64,000 nt of DNA from Geothermobacter hydrogeniphilus (GCF_002898515.1 NZ_PPFX01000001.1:1-64000); one strand, 5' to 3'; shown: positions 26,081-35,695, counted from the stretch's first letter. Translations and numbers: made by a program. The notes: generated by a model from the sequence alone, not told the origin.

Positions 26081-27898
26081 GTGGCAACCCTGACCTGCCC
26101 CCATTGCCGATTCAGCAAGGATGTGCCGGAGGAGAAACTCCCCGATCGGCCGTTGCGGCTGCGTTGCCGCAAGTGCGGCGGAAGTTTCCTGTTCGATCCC
26201 GGCGTTCTGGCGGTGAGGGAAGGATCCGCACCTTCAGGCTCCGGTGATCCCGTGGCGCCGGAACCGGTTCCCGCGTCATTTGAACTGCCGCCGGTGATCG
26301 ATCTGTTTGCCCGCAGCTGGACCTTTTACCGGCGGCGGATCTGGCTGCTGCTCGGTATCTATCTGGTCACGATTCTGATGACAATGGTTCCGGCGGTCGG
26401 CGCCGGTGTCGTGATCGGGGTCAGTGCCGGGTTGGGAAACGGTCCCGGTATCGGCAGCCTGATCCTGGTCGGGGTTGCCATCCTGCTGGCCATGATGCTG
26501 ATGCCCTGGGGCATGATCGCGATGATCTACGCGACGGTGGATGGTGAATTGGGGTTCAAGGCCAGTTTCGCCGCCGCCAGGGATCAATACTGGGCCTTCT
26601 GCTGGATGTTCAGCCTGCTGGCCTTTATTGTCTGCGGCGGCGGACTGTTGCTGATTGTTCCCGGGCTGCTGTTCGCGACCTGGTTCCTCTTCGCTCAGTA
26701 CATCCTGGCGGCGGAGGGGGATCGCGGCATGGCTTCGCTGCTGAAGAGCCGCGAATACGTGCGCGGATATTTCTGGGCGGTGCTGTTGCGGTTGCTGGTG
26801 CTCTGGGTCAGCGCTTTTCTGCTGATGCTGGTGCTTGGTTGGATACCGCTGGTCGGCGACCTGCTGTCACTGTTCCTGTTTCCCTTCACCCTGGTCTACC
26901 AGTATTTCCTCTATTGCGACCTCCGCGAGGCTCCACGGGAAAAGGTTCCCTCCTTCTGGGAGACCGGCGCCAAACTTCGCTGGCCGGCGGTTGCCGCTCT
27001 CGGCTACCTGGTCCTGCCGGTCGCTTTCTGGATGATCGGCGGGATGAGTGCCCTGGACGGCTGGGTTCTTTCCTGGAAGATCGAACATGGCCTGGTGTCC
27101 CGATCCGTCCAGAGTTGGACCCCGCCGCCGGTGATCGAGGAAAAACTTGGCCAGGAGCCGCCCACCGCGGTCAGGATCAGTCGTCGGAAGATGCGTCGGC
27201 TGCTTAAACAGAAGCGTATCGAAGCGCCTCCGGGTGGGGTCAGCGTCGGCCCGGCGGCTCTGCTTGCCGACCGGTTCTGGGATGGAGGCAGCACGCCTCA
27301 TCTCTGGCTCAAGGTCAGGCTGGCCGATTTGCCGAACCTGGCTCTGGTTCGTGACCGGGCCGTAAGCATCAGTATCGACCGGGTGACAGATGGCGATGGT
27401 GCCGACCGTTATGACGCGACCAGCATGTTTGAGAAGGAGTTCTTTCGGCGGGTGACCCTGCAGGCTTCTTCTCCCGATGCCGGTTACCTGGAAGGAACAA
27501 GGGATGTCTATTTGCGCAGGGGAACCGATGAGGAGGATCTGCGCGGTATCAGCGGCACGCTTCACCTGAAGCTGCCTGTCGGAATTGAGGTGGTTGACCT
27601 GACGCCGTCGATGATGGGCCGGGACTACACCGTCGCCGGGCATGATATCAGCTACAAAAAGCTTGAAGGGCCAGCCGTAACTCTCGCACTGTCCGATATC
27701 GACAATCTGTTGCAGGTGGTCGGTTACAATGCCGCGGGCAAGCCCCTGGCCACCGGCGGCGGCCATTCCAGTGAGCAGGATGGCCGTGTCACCCGAACCT
27801 GGTTGTTCCAGGGCGATGTTTTCAGTGTGCGCCTCTATGTCGCCCGAACTCTGGTAAAGAAGAATTATCCATTCAGGTTGAAGTTGCCGGAACCCTGA
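26081..27898 (+). CDS. MJ0042-type zinc-ribbon multi-pass membrane protein
   Basis: The 605-residue protein begins with an MJ0042-type zinc ribbon (TCPHCRFSKDVPEEKLP...RCRKCGGSFLF, residues 4-38). A membrane domain of about six hydrophobic segments (about 85-330) follows. A soluble C-terminal part (about 340-605) without recognised family completes it. The start is GTG 26081 after AAGGATTACAGC. The ribbon-plus-membrane layout is seen in uncharacterised delta-proteobacterial proteins. A transport or assembly role cannot be assigned. Confidence 0.8.
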   Translation: MATLTCPHCRFSKDVPEEKLPDRPLRLRCRKCGGSFLFDPGVLAVREGSAPSGSGDPVAPEPVPASFELPPVIDLFARSWTFYRRRIWLLLGIYLVTILMTMVPAVGAGVVIGVSAGLGNGPGIGSLILVGVAILLAMMLMPWGMIAMIYATVDGELGFKASFAAARDQYWAFCWMFSLLAFIVCGGGLLLIVPGLLFATWFLFAQYILAAEGDRGMASLLKSREYVRGYFWAVLLRLLVLWVSAFLLMLVLGWIPLVGDLLSLFLFPFTLVYQYFLYCDLREAPREKVPSFWETGAKLRWPAVAALGYLVLPVAFWMIGGMSALDGWVLSWKIEHGLVSRSVQSWTPPPVIEEKLGQEPPTAVRISRRKMRRLLKQKRIEAPPGGVSVGPAALLADRFWDGGSTPHLWLKVRLADLPNLALVRDRAVSISIDRVTDGDGADRYDATSMFEKEFFRRVTLQASSPDAGYLEGTRDVYLRRGTDEEDLRGISGTLHLKLPVGIEVVDLTPSMMGRDYTVAGHDISYKKLEGPAVTLALSDIDNLLQVVGYNAAGKPLATGGGHSSEQDGRVTRTWLFQGDVFSVRLYVARTLVKKNYPFRLKLPEP

Positions 27899-27943
27899 AC
27901 CAGGCCCCCCTGTTTCGCCGATGGTTTTTCGGTTATACTTGAA

Positions 27944-27976
27944 CCTGAATCAGTGAGCCCCTTGTCGGCGAACTTC
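27944..27976 (+). mobile_element. Truncated MITE-like element
   Basis: Only the left 33 or so bases of the element remain (CCTGAATCAGTGAGCCCC and TTGTCGGCG). They run directly into unrelated sequence that reads like the end of a zinc-ribbon gene. The right end is missing. Confidence 0.75.
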
Positions 27977-28042
27977 ACCTGTCGCAACTGCGGGGCCTAT
28001 GCCGGCATAGCGGCCGGACTCTGCAATCCCGAACCGTTTTAA
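27977..28042 (+). pseudogene. 3' fragment of a zinc-ribbon gene
   Basis: Directly after the truncated MITE, one frame reads TCRNCGAYAGIAAGLCNPEP followed by F and a stop. The paired cysteines look like a zinc-binding C-terminus. No start or upstream portion is present, so a deletion joining the MITE to this remnant is likely. The evidence is short. Confidence 0.35.
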
Positions 28043-28060
28043 GACCCTGTTCCCCGGTTT

Positions 28061-28471
28061 TTACCAGCGTCTGCCACCATAACCGAAGTTGTTGAAGCAG
28101 ATACTTACGGAGCGATCGGACCAGCAGATCGTTCCGCCGTAAGAGGATCCCGGGTAACCGTAATAACGGTTATAATAACCGTAGCCCCGCTCATCGTGGC
28201 GGTAGCTGTGACGATAGCTGTCATAGCGGCGCTGATGGCGGTTATACCGATCATCCCGGGGCTGGTGGCGCGGGGTGTAAAGGTGTTTCCCCCCGCTGCG
28301 GGAATGACCGAAGTAGCCGCCATGGCCGCCTTGGCGTGAATCGGCCAGTTGCAGGATGTTCGCGTTTTCCGGAGCCGGGGTGTGCTGCCGTTCGCGGGTG
28401 CTGCCGCTTCCCGCCCATGCGATTCCCGCCATCGCCGGCAGCAGGCCGAGCAAGAGAAATAAATGTTTCAT
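28061..28471 (-). CDS. Secreted Tyr/Arg/His-rich protein
   Basis: The 136-residue protein has a signal peptide (MKHLFLLLGLLPAMAGIAWA). The mature chain is of low complexity, rich in Tyr, Arg, His and Gly (YRHSYRHDERGYGYYNRYYG). It ends with GGTICWSDRSVSICFNNFGY, whose two cysteines may be bonded. Family not recognised; a metal-binding or envelope surface protein is possible. It is divergent from the gene at 28543. Confidence 0.75.
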   Translation of the reverse strand: MKHLFLLLGLLPAMAGIAWAGSGSTRERQHTPAPENANILQLADSRQGGHGGYFGHSRSGGKHLYTPRHQPRDDRYNRHQRRYDSYRHSYRHDERGYGYYNRYYGYPGSSYGGTICWSDRSVSICFNNFGYGGRRW

Positions 28472-28542
28472 CGTTTCACCTCGTACCCATTATAGCCCGG
28501 ATGTCCGGTTCGCTGCCGGATCGACCGTGAGGAGATGTCCCA

Positions 28543-29358
28543 TTGATTAGATTGATAACAATTTTAGTCATCTGCCTTTTCCCCACCCTGCTCTTTGCCG
28601 CCGGCCCCCCGCGAATCTGGTTCGATCAGGGACATGGGCAACGATTCGCTGTCGACCGGCCGGGGCCGTTGCAGCTGACCGGATTCGCCCGGTTGCTGGT
28701 CGCGCAGGGAGGCCGGATTGAAACCGGCCGGCAATCCCTTGACAGCGGTATGCTCGAACAGGTGGACGTGCTGGTTCTTTCCGGGGCGTTTAAACCCTAC
28801 AGCAGTCAAGAAATCGATGCCGTCGAAAGGTTCCTGCGTGGCGGTGGCCGGTTGGCGGTGATGCTGCATATTGCTCCTCCCTTCGGTGACCTGCTCTACC
28901 GGCTGGGAGTCGATTTTTCCAACGGGGTGATTCGCGAGCGGGACCAGGTGCTGAACGGCGACCCGCTCAACTTCCGGGTTACTGATTTCGCCGACCATCC
29001 CCTGACCCGCGGGTTGCAGGGCTTCAACCTCTACGGTGGCTGGGCCCTGATCAACACGGATCCGCGGGCACGGATCATTGCCCGGACCGGGCCGGAAGCC
29101 TGGGTCGATCTGAACCGTGACCTGCGTCTCAACGGAAATGACGCGGTGCAGAGCTTCGGCGTGGTGGTGGTCGGAGAATCGGGAAAGGGGGCGTTTGTTG
29201 TTTTTGCCGATGACGCGATTTTCCAGAACCGGTTTCTGCCTGAAAACAGGCAGTTGGCTGACAACCTTGTCCGCTGGCTGCTCAATCGTTCCCTGCCGCA
29301 GTTGGCTTTGAAACCTGAATCAGTGGGTCCCTTGTTGGCGGACAGCACAAGTCACTGA
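28543..29358 (+). CDS. Secreted DUF4350-like protein, C-terminus altered by MITE insertion
   Basis: The 271-residue protein has a signal peptide (MIRLITILVICLFPTLLFA). A GATase-like fold follows (VDVLVLSGAFKPYSSQEIDAVERFLRGGGRLAVML), then FADDAIFQNRFLPENRQLADNLVRWLL, as in DUF4350 proteins. The start is TTG 28543 after GAGGAGATG. The last 15 residues (from PESVGPLL) come from MITE copy 4. Removing the element and one TGAAA copy restores ...LALKGKP-stop, with the stop overlapping the ATG of the next gene. Confidence 0.82.
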   Translation: MIRLITILVICLFPTLLFAAGPPRIWFDQGHGQRFAVDRPGPLQLTGFARLLVAQGGRIETGRQSLDSGMLEQVDVLVLSGAFKPYSSQEIDAVERFLRGGGRLAVMLHIAPPFGDLLYRLGVDFSNGVIRERDQVLNGDPLNFRVTDFADHPLTRGLQGFNLYGGWALINTDPRARIIARTGPEAWVDLNRDLRLNGNDAVQSFGVVVVGESGKGAFVVFADDAIFQNRFLPENRQLADNLVRWLLNRSLPQLALKPESVGPLLADSTSH

Positions 29359-29475
29359 TCTGCCTGAGCTTCCCAAAAATCACCAGCGAACCTATGGGTG
29401 CGCTTCAGATTTTTGGAAATCCCATTCAGACCAAGCACTTGCACTCTCCATCCAACAGGAACTCACTGATTCAGG
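29314..29475 (+). mobile_element. MITE-like element, copy 4
   Basis: This 162-bp copy is flanked by the perfect 5-bp direct repeat TGAAA (29309-29313 and 29476-29480). It is inserted in the last codons of the upstream gene and separates it from the downstream gene, with which it was formerly overlapping. Confidence 0.95.
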
Positions 29476-29491
29476 TGAAAGGTAAACCCTG

Positions 29492-31642
29492 ATGCGCCGC
29501 TTTCTGCTCTTTCTGCTCTGCGGCCTGCTGCTTCCGGGGCCGCTGTCGGCGGCGACCGGGAATCACCTGGTCGGGCAGAAGAGTCCCTACCTGCAGCAGC
29601 ACGCCCAAAATCCGGTTGACTGGTACCCCTGGGGAGAGGAGGCCTTTGAGCGCGCCCGGCGGGAGAACAAGCTGATTTTTCTCTCCATCGGCTATTCGAC
29701 CTGTCACTGGTGTCATGTCATGGCCCACGAGAGTTTCGAGGATCAGCAGGTGGCGGCCTTGCTCAATGCCGATTTTGTCGCCATCAAGGTGGACCGTGAA
29801 GAACGTCCCGATATCGACCAGGTCTACATGCAGGTTACCGTGGCCCTGACCGGCAGCGGCGGCTGGCCGCTGACCGTCATCCTCACGCCGGAAAAGGTGC
29901 CGGTCTACGCCGGAACCTATTTCCCCAAAGAATCCCGTTACGGCCGTCCCGGTCTGCTCGATCTGCTGCCGCAGATCGCCGCGCGCTGGCGGCAGCATCC
30001 GGAACATATCCGCGACAGTGGACGGCAGCTGCTGGAGCGACTCAATCGGCCGCGGGGAACGGCTGTTACGGATCTCGGCGAGGAGCTGTTCGAACGGGCC
30101 GATACCAGTTTCAAGAGCAGTTTCGATGCCCGTTACGGTGGTTTCGGCCAGGCGCCGAAGTTTCCCCGCCCCCATGGATTGACCTATCTGCTGCGCCGCT
30201 ACCGGCAAACCGGCGACGAACGACTGCTCAGTATCGTGACGACCACCCTGGACGCCATGCGCCGCGGCGGCATCTATGACCAGCTTGGAGGAGGTTTTCA
30301 CCGCTACAGCACCGATCGCGAATGGCTGGTGCCGCACTTTGAAAAAATGCTTTACGACCAGGCCGGGCTGGCCCTGGCCTATCTTGAGGCCTGGCAGGTG
30401 ACAGGTCGGCAGCGTTATGCCGATACAGTGCGCGAGATTCTCGACTACCTGCTGCGTGACATGCGCGACCCGGAAGGTGGTTTCTACGCCGCCGAGGATG
30501 CTGACAGCGAGGGGGTTGAGGGCAAGTTCTATCTCTGGCGCCTGGCGGAGGTGAAGAAGGTGTTGGGTGCGGAGGACGCTGTTTTCTTCGCCGCCGCCTA
30601 CGGGATCGCGCCGGAGGGCAATTTTGCCGCCGATATCCGTGGTGAACAGCCGGGGATGAATATTCTTCACCTGGCCCGGTCCCTGCCCTCCCTGGCCGTC
30701 GAGCACAAGATGACGGAAGCACAGCTGCGGGCACGGCTGGCCGCCGACCGGGCCGAGCTGTTGGCCGCGCGTGATCGAAGGGTCCGGCCGCAACGGGATG
30801 ACAAGGTGCTCAGCGCCTGGAACGGATTGGTGATCTCCGCTTTTGCCCGCGCCGGCCGGGTTCTCGATGCCCCGGTCTACCTGCGCACGGCGCAGCGGAC
30901 TGCCGATTTTATCCAGCGGATGCGTGACCGGCAGGGGCGCCTGTTGCGGCGCTGGCGGGAAGGGGACGCCGCGATCCCGGCTTTCGCCGAGGATTACGCT
31001 TTTCTCGCCCGCGGCCTGCTCGATCTCTACCGGGCCGATTTTGATCCGCGCCGGCTGCGGCAGGCAACGGCCCTGGCCCAGCAGCTGCTGGACCGCTTCC
31101 GTGCCGCCGGGGGCGGCTTTTATGATACCGCGGATGATGCCGAACAGCTGGTTTCCCGGCCGCAGTCACTCTTCGACGGGGCCCTCCCTTCTGCCAACAG
31201 TGTCGCCCTGGAGGTGCTCGCCCGCCTCTACCTGCTGACCGGAGACGACCATTGGGAACGGGCGGCGCGAAAACTGCTCGCGCGCTTCTCCGCTGAGGTG
31301 TCCGACTCTCCGACCCGTTATGCCCAGCTGCTGCAGGGGGCGATGCTGCTGCTGCAGCCGACCCGCCAGGTGGTGCTGGTCGGCCCGCCCGAAGCGGAGA
31401 CCACCGGGCAGCTGCTTGACATTCTCCAGCATCGTTACCTTCCCGAAACCAGCCTGTTGCTGCTGCCTCCCGGGCAGTCGGCCCTGCTCGCGGACCTTGC
31501 GCCGCACAGTGCCGGGATGCGGATGCTCGGCGGCAGGCCGACGGTCTACATCTGCCGCGATTTCAGTTGTCAGAAACCGCTTACCGATCCGGCGGAAGTC
31601 GCGGCGCGATTGGCAAAACCTCCCGTTGCCGGTCGTCCCTGA
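29492..31642 (+). CDS. Thioredoxin-domain YyaL/DUF255 protein with signal peptide
   Basis: The 716-residue protein begins with a signal peptide ([20 protein letters not shown]). The DUF255/thioredoxin domain (about 25-190) carries [18 protein letters not shown] (Cys71, Cys74). The C-terminal half is an alpha/alpha barrel like GlcNAc epimerase or six-hairpin glycosidases ([23 protein letters not shown]). The family is widespread but its substrate is uncertain. Export of this copy suggests periplasmic redox or sugar chemistry. In the reconstructed pre-insertion state its ATG overlapped the upstream stop (TGATG). Confidence 0.92.
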   Translation: MRRFLLFLLCGLLLPGPLSAATGNHLVGQKSPYLQQHAQNPVDWYPWGEEAFERARRENKLIFLSIGYSTCHWCHVMAHESFEDQQVAALLNADFVAIKVDREERPDIDQVYMQVTVALTGSGGWPLTVILTPEKVPVYAGTYFPKESRYGRPGLLDLLPQIAARWRQHPEHIRDSGRQLLERLNRPRGTAVTDLGEELFERADTSFKSSFDARYGGFGQAPKFPRPHGLTYLLRRYRQTGDERLLSIVTTTLDAMRRGGIYDQLGGGFHRYSTDREWLVPHFEKMLYDQAGLALAYLEAWQVTGRQRYADTVREILDYLLRDMRDPEGGFYAAEDADSEGVEGKFYLWRLAEVKKVLGAEDAVFFAAAYGIAPEGNFAADIRGEQPGMNILHLARSLPSLAVEHKMTEAQLRARLAADRAELLAARDRRVRPQRDDKVLSAWNGLVISAFARAGRVLDAPVYLRTAQRTADFIQRMRDRQGRLLRRWREGDAAIPAFAEDYAFLARGLLDLYRADFDPRRLRQATALAQQLLDRFRAAGGGFYDTADDAEQLVSRPQSLFDGALPSANSVALEVLARLYLLTGDDHWERAARKLLARFSAEVSDSPTRYAQLLQGAMLLLQPTRQVVLVGPPEAETTGQLLDILQHRYLPETSLLLLPPGQSALLADLAPHSAGMRMLGGRPTVYICRDFSCQKPLTDPAEVAARLAKPPVAGRP

Positions 31643-31644
31643 AA

Positions 31645-31821
31645 CCCAAATCCACCGGCAATTTCGGGATTCGGCTGACGTTACGGATGAATCTGCTTCG
31701 TTGCCTTCACCGATTCGTTGCTCAACGTAGCTCGGCTACGTTTCCGCCCGAATCGGCACGGCGCCTCGTATCTCCACCCGTCCCGCCACCCTCGGTCCGC
31801 AAAACAGCCGGTGGATTTGGG
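31645..31821. repeat. Large intergenic palindrome
   Basis: Perfect 15-bp arms CCCAAATCCACCGGC (31645-31659) and GCCGGTGGATTTGGG (31807-31821) enclose further imperfect inverted sections with a centre AACGTAGCTCGGCTACGTT. It fills the gap between convergent genes. It may act as a bidirectional terminator or be a distant family A element. Confidence 0.75.
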
Positions 31822-31836
31822 TGAAACGCATCTGAT

Positions 31837-33324
31837 TTACAGCCGTCGGGGGCCGGAGAGATCTTTCCCGCCGCAGGCCGTGCCGATCCCGCGCAACAGT
31901 CCGTTGAAAACGAAATGGTGAAAGGGATAGACCGCCCACCAGTAGGCAAGACCGGAAAGACCGCGCGGCAGAAACCGGGCGTTCTGAACCACCCGGGTGC
32001 CGTTTTCGCCCGGTTGCAGCAGGAATTCGAGCGTGGCTTCTCCGGGCAGCTTCATTTCAGCGACCAGCAACAGCCGCCGGGGATGTTGCTGGTCGGCAAC
32101 CCGCCAGAAGTCGAGGGCGTCACCGATGAGCAGGGTGTCGGGATCGCGCCGACCGCGGCGAAGTCCGGGGCCGCCGACCAATTTGTCCAGCAGCCCGCGC
32201 AGCCGCCAGAGAGGATTGCAGGCATACCAGCCGGTTTCGCCGCCCAGGCGGATGATGGCCTGCCAGACGCGGTCGATATCTGCTTTGACGACCAGTTCGC
32301 GGCGGTCGCTGAACAACGTGCCGCCGGCCCAGGATGGATCATCGGGGTCGCCCCATTCGGCCGGCGGGATGGGACCGGCATCAGTCCAGGAACTTTCCAC
32401 CTGGCTGCCGCGCAGACGCTCCAGAGCCAGGCGGATAGCGGTCCGGGCATCGAACAGCGGTTGTGGAACCAGATCCTGCAACCGCAGATCGTGGCAGATG
32501 GACGGTGTTGACAGGCTTTCCACCAGGGGGCGGGCGAGGGCGGCGGGAACGGGCGTGATCAGCTGTATCCAGCAGGCGGAGCAGCGGGGGGAACAGATCG
32601 GCAGCGGCAGGATCAGGCGGCGTACAAGGCCGGCCTCTTCGGCGTAAATACGCATCAGGCGCCGGTAGTTGAGAACCTCGGTGCCGCCGATATCATAGCT
32701 TTGACCGATGGTTTCGGGATGATCGAGACAACCGACCAGATAGCCGAGAACATTGCGGATACCGATCGGTTGACAGGGGCTGTCAACCCAGTTCGGTGTG
32801 GCCATAACCGGTAGCCGGTCGACCAGGTAGCGGAGGATTTCAAACGAGACGCTGCCTGAGCCGATGATCATCGAGGTTCGTAGAACTGTGGTCGGTACCC
32901 GGCCGGCCCGCAGGATACGGATGACCTCGGCGCGGGCGGCGAGTTGGGAGTCGAGGTCGGCCTCTTCCTCTCCGAGCCCGGCCAGGTAGATGATCCGCTT
33001 GAGACCTCCTGCTTCGGCGGCGGCAATGAAATTCCAGGCTCCTCTGCGTTCAACGGCAGCGTTCTTCGTTGACGGACTCATCGCCGGAACAAGGTAGTAA
33101 CAGGCTCGACAACCCAGGGCGGCGTTGCGCAGGGACTCACCGTCGAGCAGATCACCGCGTTCGATCTGCAGCAGCGGATGGGTGCCCCAGGCCCGGTTGG
33201 CGATTTTGGTCGGATTCCGCGCCAGGGCTCTGACCGGATAACCGGCTTCCAGCAGTCGCGGCACCAGGCGACCGCCGACATAACCGCCTGCGCCGAGAAC
33301 CAGGATGGGCTGTCGGTCGTTCAT
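31837..33324 (-). CDS. NAD(P)-binding SDR protein fused to DUF2867
   Basis: The 495-residue protein has an N-terminal Rossmann fold (ILVLGAGGYVGGRLVPRLL, about 5-25; atypical or NmrA/NDUFA9-like SDR to about 300). A C-terminal DUF2867 domain follows (about 330-480: SDRRELVVKADIDRVWQAI, RLGGETGWYACNPLWRLRG, WWAVYPFHHFVFNGLLR). This two-domain architecture is common, but its reaction is unknown; a START-like hydrophobic-ligand pocket in the second domain is an inference. Confidence 0.88.
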   Translation of the reverse strand: MNDRQPILVLGAGGYVGGRLVPRLLEAGYPVRALARNPTKIANRAWGTHPLLQIERGDLLDGESLRNAALGCRACYYLVPAMSPSTKNAAVERRGAWNFIAAAEAGGLKRIIYLAGLGEEEADLDSQLAARAEVIRILRAGRVPTTVLRTSMIIGSGSVSFEILRYLVDRLPVMATPNWVDSPCQPIGIRNVLGYLVGCLDHPETIGQSYDIGGTEVLNYRRLMRIYAEEAGLVRRLILPLPICSPRCSACWIQLITPVPAALARPLVESLSTPSICHDLRLQDLVPQPLFDARTAIRLALERLRGSQVESSWTDAGPIPPAEWGDPDDPSWAGGTLFSDRRELVVKADIDRVWQAIIRLGGETGWYACNPLWRLRGLLDKLVGGPGLRRGRRDPDTLLIGDALDFWRVADQQHPRRLLLVAEMKLPGEATLEFLLQPGENGTRVVQNARFLPRGLSGLAYWWAVYPFHHFVFNGLLRGIGTACGGKDLSGPRRL

Positions 33325-33375
33325 GCTCCCATTATCTCATGCCGAGAGACGGGGGCAAGCGCGGACCTGAATGAG

Positions 33376-34968
33376 CTATCGGGGCGGCTGCAGGGGGAGA
33401 TCGACAATGGCGCGGGTTCCGCGGCCGGGGGAGCTGTCGAAACGCAACTGTCCACCATGTTCCTTGACCAGTTGCCAGCAGATGCTCAGGCCGAGACCGG
33501 TTCCCTCGCCTTCGGGCTTGGTGGTGAAGAAGGGAGAGCAGAGATGCGGCAGGTTCTCGGCGGCAATGCCGACGCCGGCATCTTCAATCCTGAACTGCAG
33601 CAGCTCTCTCTGTCGGCGGATAAGGACGCGGATTCGTTTGGCTTTGTCCGGCAGTGGGAAACGGGCGTTGAGGGCATGGCGGGCGTTGCTGAGCAGGTTG
33701 AAGAGAACATGTTCCAGTTTTTGCGGCTGGGCCAGAATCAGCGGGGCTTCCGGTTCGGTCTTGATCTCGACGTGAATGCCCTCGTTCCGCATCTGGGTTT
33801 CGACCAGCAGCAGGACATCCCGGACCAGGTCCCGGGGATCGATCAGCTGCAGTTGATCGTCCGGCTCGCGGCTGAAGCCCAGCAGGCCGGAAACGATACG
33901 GGCGATCCGCTCCCCTTCCGACAGCATCCGTTCGGGGATTTCCGGGTGTTGCCGCAGGACCTCGGGGTTGTCCTTGAGGATCTGGGCGAAATTGATGATG
34001 CCGTTCAGAGGATTGTTGATTTCATGGGCGATACCGGCGGACAGTTCTCCGATCGCGGCCAATTGTCCGGCCCGCAGGTGATTGATGCGTCGGTTGAAAT
34101 TTCGACTGGTGTCACTGATGTTGAGGATGACCCGTTCAACCCGTCCCTCGTCATTACGGATAGGATAACAGCGGAAATGGAGCTGGCGTCCATCCTGGTC
34201 GAGAAGCTCCCGTTCCTGGAAAACCCCCTCTTCAATGCAGGGTTGTACCGGGCAGTCGGTACAGACCGCATGTCGGTAGATGGCGCCGTGACAGACCTGG
34301 CCCGGCTGCAGCGGCTCGTCGAGCTGCAGCAGTGACATCACGTGACGGTTGCTCCAGAGGATTTTGCCGTCGAGGTCGAACAGCACCAGGCCGTCAGGGA
34401 CCGCTTCCAGTTGAGCCGTCAGCAGGCGTTTTTCCTCTTCACTCTGCTGCAGAGCGAGGCGGGCTTTCCTGCGCCGGGTCACATCGATGCCGAGGACCAT
34501 CACCAGTGGAGAGCCATCGCTGTCGGCAAAGGGGATTTCGTGGATTTCGAAGAAGGCATCCTTGTCTTTGTCATGCAGATCCCATTTGCGCGCCCGGCCG
34601 TTGTCAAAGACCTTGAAGGTGGAACAGTCGTCACAGGGGGTGTCACGGTCGTGGATGATCCGGTAGCAGGGGGCGCCCCGGTAGGAGCCGAAGTTGTCGA
34701 TGAATGTCCGGTTGGCGAAGGGGATTGAGTAGTCCGGAGCCTGCAGGTAGACCAGAGCCGGAAGCTGGTCGAGAACCTTATAGAATCGGTCGCGTTCAAG
34801 GGAGAGCTGTTTGCGGCAGGGATGCGGCCTCCGGTGGTTGGGCTGTAGATCAGCCGGGAGATGAATGTCCGTGGTGGCGGCATTCTTCAGAGTGGCTTCA
34901 TACACGGTCAGCTGGGTACGAAGCCGTTCGATTTCTGCGCGTAGTTCCTCCTTTGTTTTTCGCTCCAT
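33376..34968 (-). CDS. PAS-domain sensor histidine kinase
   Basis: The 530-residue cytoplasmic kinase has an N-terminal coiled coil and two PAS domains (about 60-170 and 185-290). A HisKA helix with GELSAGIAHEINNPLNGI (phospho-acceptor His) and a HATPase_c domain (LFNLLSNARHAL; GTGLGLSICWQLVKEHGG) follow. Both PAS domains contain cysteine clusters (PCYRIIHDRDTPCDDC and CTDCPVQPCIEEG) that could bind a metal or redox cofactor. No membrane segment and no adjacent response regulator are present, so it is an orphan. ATG 34968 follows AGGGGAAAT. Confidence 0.92.
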   Translation of the reverse strand: MERKTKEELRAEIERLRTQLTVYEATLKNAATTDIHLPADLQPNHRRPHPCRKQLSLERDRFYKVLDQLPALVYLQAPDYSIPFANRTFIDNFGSYRGAPCYRIIHDRDTPCDDCSTFKVFDNGRARKWDLHDKDKDAFFEIHEIPFADSDGSPLVMVLGIDVTRRRKARLALQQSEEEKRLLTAQLEAVPDGLVLFDLDGKILWSNRHVMSLLQLDEPLQPGQVCHGAIYRHAVCTDCPVQPCIEEGVFQERELLDQDGRQLHFRCYPIRNDEGRVERVILNISDTSRNFNRRINHLRAGQLAAIGELSAGIAHEINNPLNGIINFAQILKDNPEVLRQHPEIPERMLSEGERIARIVSGLLGFSREPDDQLQLIDPRDLVRDVLLLVETQMRNEGIHVEIKTEPEAPLILAQPQKLEHVLFNLLSNARHALNARFPLPDKAKRIRVLIRRQRELLQFRIEDAGVGIAAENLPHLCSPFFTTKPEGEGTGLGLSICWQLVKEHGGQLRFDSSPGRGTRAIVDLPLQPPR

Positions 34969-35159
34969 TATTTCCCCTGAAGGAACAGTCATGCTGACCC
35001 AGCGTGTTCGTTGTCAGGGAATCAGCAAGTAAGGGGCTCTTCAATCGATATGAATCTACACCATTTCAGGCCCGAATATAGATCGCTAAAGTCTAGCCTC
35101 CGACCGGGTAAAGTCAAGCGGGTCAACCTGTCAGAAATGAGGGGTTGGCCGGCTTGACT

Positions 35160-35402
35160 TCAGTTCGGCAGGTCACTTCTCCGGCGGCTGGAGCGGTCGA
35201 TCTCCGGTTCGATTTCCGTCCGGTACCTGATCATGAACTCATGCAGGTCATGATCGCTCAACTCCAGGGTCGCCTCGGGAAGTTCAAGATGGTGGTGACG
35301 TTGCTCGGCCAGCAGGGCATAGAGGTGTTCGGCAGCGAAGCGATTGGCGTGACAGTAGGAAAGGATCAGGGTGATCGGGTCATCAACGATGCGTTGTCCC
35401 AT
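35160..35402 (-). CDS. Small conserved-looking protein, unknown
   Basis: The 80-residue protein begins MGQRIVDDPITLILSYCHAN after a strong CGAGGAGGTCGGTT ribosome site. It is rich in His and acidic residues (EQRHHHLELPEATLELSDHD) and ends in a basic tail. No signal peptide or membrane segment. I do not recognise the family. Confidence 0.7.
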   Translation of the reverse strand: MGQRIVDDPITLILSYCHANRFAAEHLYALLAEQRHHHLELPEATLELSDHDLHEFMIRYRTEIEPEIDRSSRRRSDLPN

Positions 35403-35491
35403 AACCGACCTCCTCGGGTTGCCCCCCCTTTTCTTACAGTGTATACGGTATGATAATGATCTGCCAATCGGTCGCCGGTTTTTTCTGCCGG

Positions 35492-35535
35492 CAACACAAA
35501 AAGGCCCGCCGAATCGGGCGGGCCTTTTTGTGTTG
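35492..35535. terminator. Bidirectional rho-independent terminator
   Basis: A 19-bp perfect stem (CAACACAAAAAGGCCCGCC and its complement) with a six-base loop provides a T-run after the stem on both strands. Confidence 0.92.
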
Positions 35536-35554
35536 CAAGGGAGGAGAGGTGTTG

Positions 35555-35695
35555 CTAAAAGCCGTGGTGGCTGAGGAATCGTGTCCAGTGCAGCCGTCTG
35601 CGCGACCGCGATGAGAAGCTGACCGGACAGCTTCCCGATGAGTCGGCATTGACGCGCCTGAAAAGTTTTCGGGCGATGCGGTTCAGATAAAACAT
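35555..35695 (-). CDS. Possible 46-residue basic peptide
   Basis: The frame MFYLNRIARKLFRRVNADSS continues to HHGF and is preceded by AGAAGGATGCC. It is strongly basic with no known motif. Only the ribosome site and length support it. The surrounding gap 35403-35990 otherwise holds the terminator and no recognisable gene; 35700-35990 is AT-rich and could contain the promoter of the 35991 gene. Confidence 0.35.
   Translation of the reverse strand: MFYLNRIARKLFRRVNADSSGSCPVSFSSRSRRRLHWTRFLSHHGF

Noticed and set aside
33178-34335. Plus-strand frame opposite the histidine kinase
   Set aside because: No motif or ribosome site; the minus-strand kinase has clear H, N and G boxes.
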